This document shows positions 63,665-64,000 of a DNA stretch of 64,000 nucleotides, piece after piece (positions within the stretch are counted from its first letter, which is position 1; every line of letters begins with the position of its first letter). The translations under genes were made by a program, and so were the position numbers. The notes beneath the pieces were generated by a model. It was not told the origin of the DNA. It worked only from the letters and a program-made list of their open reading frames with translations, and searched no databases. Source of the DNA: Erysipelotrichaceae bacterium (GTDB lineage: Bacteria > Bacillota_I > Bacilli_A > Erysipelotrichales > Erysipelotrichaceae); contig JAAXXT010000001.1 in assembly GCA_013334325.1 (NCBI GenBank), positions 62,001 to 126,000 on the forward strand, read 5' to 3'.

Positions 63665-64000
63665 TGGTGGTCTTATCTTTCTGCCATTGGGCCAATATAC
63701 GATCGATATACGTAAAATTCACTTTATTATGCATCAAAGCTTCTCTTAAGGCATGTACGATAAAAGCTCGATCTACACGTGTTAACCAATCGTTGATCTT
63801 ATCCATTTCGGTTGAACTTAAGGTTCTCTTGAATTCTTTTTGATAAAGATCGATGAGATCACTATCACTGGTTAAAATGGTTTTATCTTCAAATAGACCA
63901 TCGATGATGTAGGCAACTTCTTGTTTGTTTATCTTGATGATAAGGTAACCTTTTCGACTTAATCCGGCCATCGCTTTATCGATCTTCTCAAGGGATAATC
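63627..64000 (-). CDS. dnaD: DnaD-like replication initiation protein, 3' part
   Basis: The frame is open to the window edge, so the 5' end lies outside; the ATG at 63971 is internal. Visible is part of the N-terminal winged helix (MAGLSRKGYLIIK) and a DnaD-domain-like segment (MDKINDWLTRVDRAFIVHALREAL) ending with the family's FTYIDRILAQWQKD. DnaD helps load the replicative helicase. Overlaps nth by 38 nt. Confidence 0.85.
   Translation of the reverse strand, partial: LSLEKIDKAMAGLSRKGYLIIKINKQEVAYIIDGLFEDKTILTSDSDLIDLYQKEFKRTLSSTEMDKINDWLTRVDRAFIVHALREALMHNKVNFTYIDRILAQWQKDKTTIEQLNEGKRNTN

Noticed and set aside
1-64000. Mycoplasma genetic code (TGA = Trp)
   Set aside because: Full-length conserved proteins are obtained with TGA as stop, and TGA is used as a terminal stop (gpsA, for example).
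1-64000. tRNA or rRNA genes, CRISPR arrays, insertion sequences, prophage
   Set aside because: No cloverleaf candidates in the short gaps, no repeat-spacer pattern, no transposase, integrase or phage gene seen on either strand.

Overview
The window is about 64 kb of ordinary low-GC chromosomal DNA. The standard genetic code fits: TGA is used as a terminal stop (gpsA, for example) and tryptophan is encoded by TGG, so this is not a Mycoplasma/Spiroplasma code-4 genome. Gene content and order resemble the Bacillus subtilis chromosome, as I remember it, in many places: cmk-der-gpsA-hup; pbpA-rpmG-MBL-comG-efp; ispG-cshB-ispH-trmK-rpoD-dnaG-glyS-recO-era-cdd-dgkA-ybeY-phoH; scpA-scpB-rluB; rodZ-pgsA-cinA-recA-rny-ymdB-miaB; gpsB-rnpB; recU-ponA; nth-dnaD. 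The sporulation genes that interrupt those blocks in Bacillus are absent. EF-P, RpoD and the generally short proteins look Mollicutes-like, but the organism makes peptidoglycan (MurE, a class A and a class B PBP, RodZ-like and GpsB proteins). I infer a walled, non-sporulating member of the Bacilli related to the Mollicutes/Erysipelotrichia side. Species cannot be given.

Layout. 1-530: tail of deoB (phosphopentomutase). 650-2530: an unrecognised two-gene surface-protein unit. 2560-7260: membrane zinc protease, HU, gpsA, der, cmk and a tail-anchored protein. 7340-8130: riboflavin transporter ribU under an FMN riboswitch. 8170-12680: efp, a complete seven-gene comG pseudopilus operon (one member only 58 codons long) and an MBL hydrolase. 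12700-15000: rpmG and a class B PBP. 15030-18430: MEP-pathway genes ispG and ispH on the plus strand around a DEAD-box helicase. 18400-28100: trmK, rpoD, dnaG, glyS, recO, era, cdd, dgkA, ybeY, phoH, rpsU. 28100-38300: deoC, murE, mtaB, an unknown, rsmE, rluB, scpB, scpA, pyrimidine phosphorylase, an acyltransferase, folA, thyA. 38300-41300: a short SSB and two M16 peptidases. 41350-42820: pncB on the plus strand. 42820-47550: BMP-family nucleoside ABC transporter. 47640-58600: ftsK, a degenerate RNase J, miaB, ferredoxin, ymdB, rny, recA, cinA, pgsA, rodZ. 58640-59320: rnpB and gpsB. 59390-63030: recU and PBP1A on the plus strand. 63010-64000: nth and the 3' part of a dnaD-like gene.

How the genes work together. 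Three themes stand out. One is housekeeping information processing: tRNA/rRNA modification, ribosome GTPases, primase, sigma factor, RNase P and RNase Y/J. A second is wall growth and division. The third is use of external DNA or nucleosides: a comG DNA-uptake pseudopilus, a tail-less SsbB-like SSB, RecA, a nucleoside ABC importer, cytidine deaminase, pyrimidine phosphorylase, phosphopentomutase, deoxyribose-phosphate aldolase and thymidylate synthase/DHFR.

Regulatory signals visible by eye are one FMN riboswitch, about fifteen intrinsic terminators, several promoters with extended -10 boxes (TGnTATAAT type), and three genes whose start codon lies exactly 6 nt after the -10 hexamer with no Shine-Dalgarno, suggesting leaderless mRNAs. 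The comGA start codon is buried in a 20-bp hairpin with a terminator-like U tract. I saw no tRNA, rRNA, insertion sequence, prophage or CRISPR array. No stretch over 300 bases lacks a gene except the one filled by rnpB.
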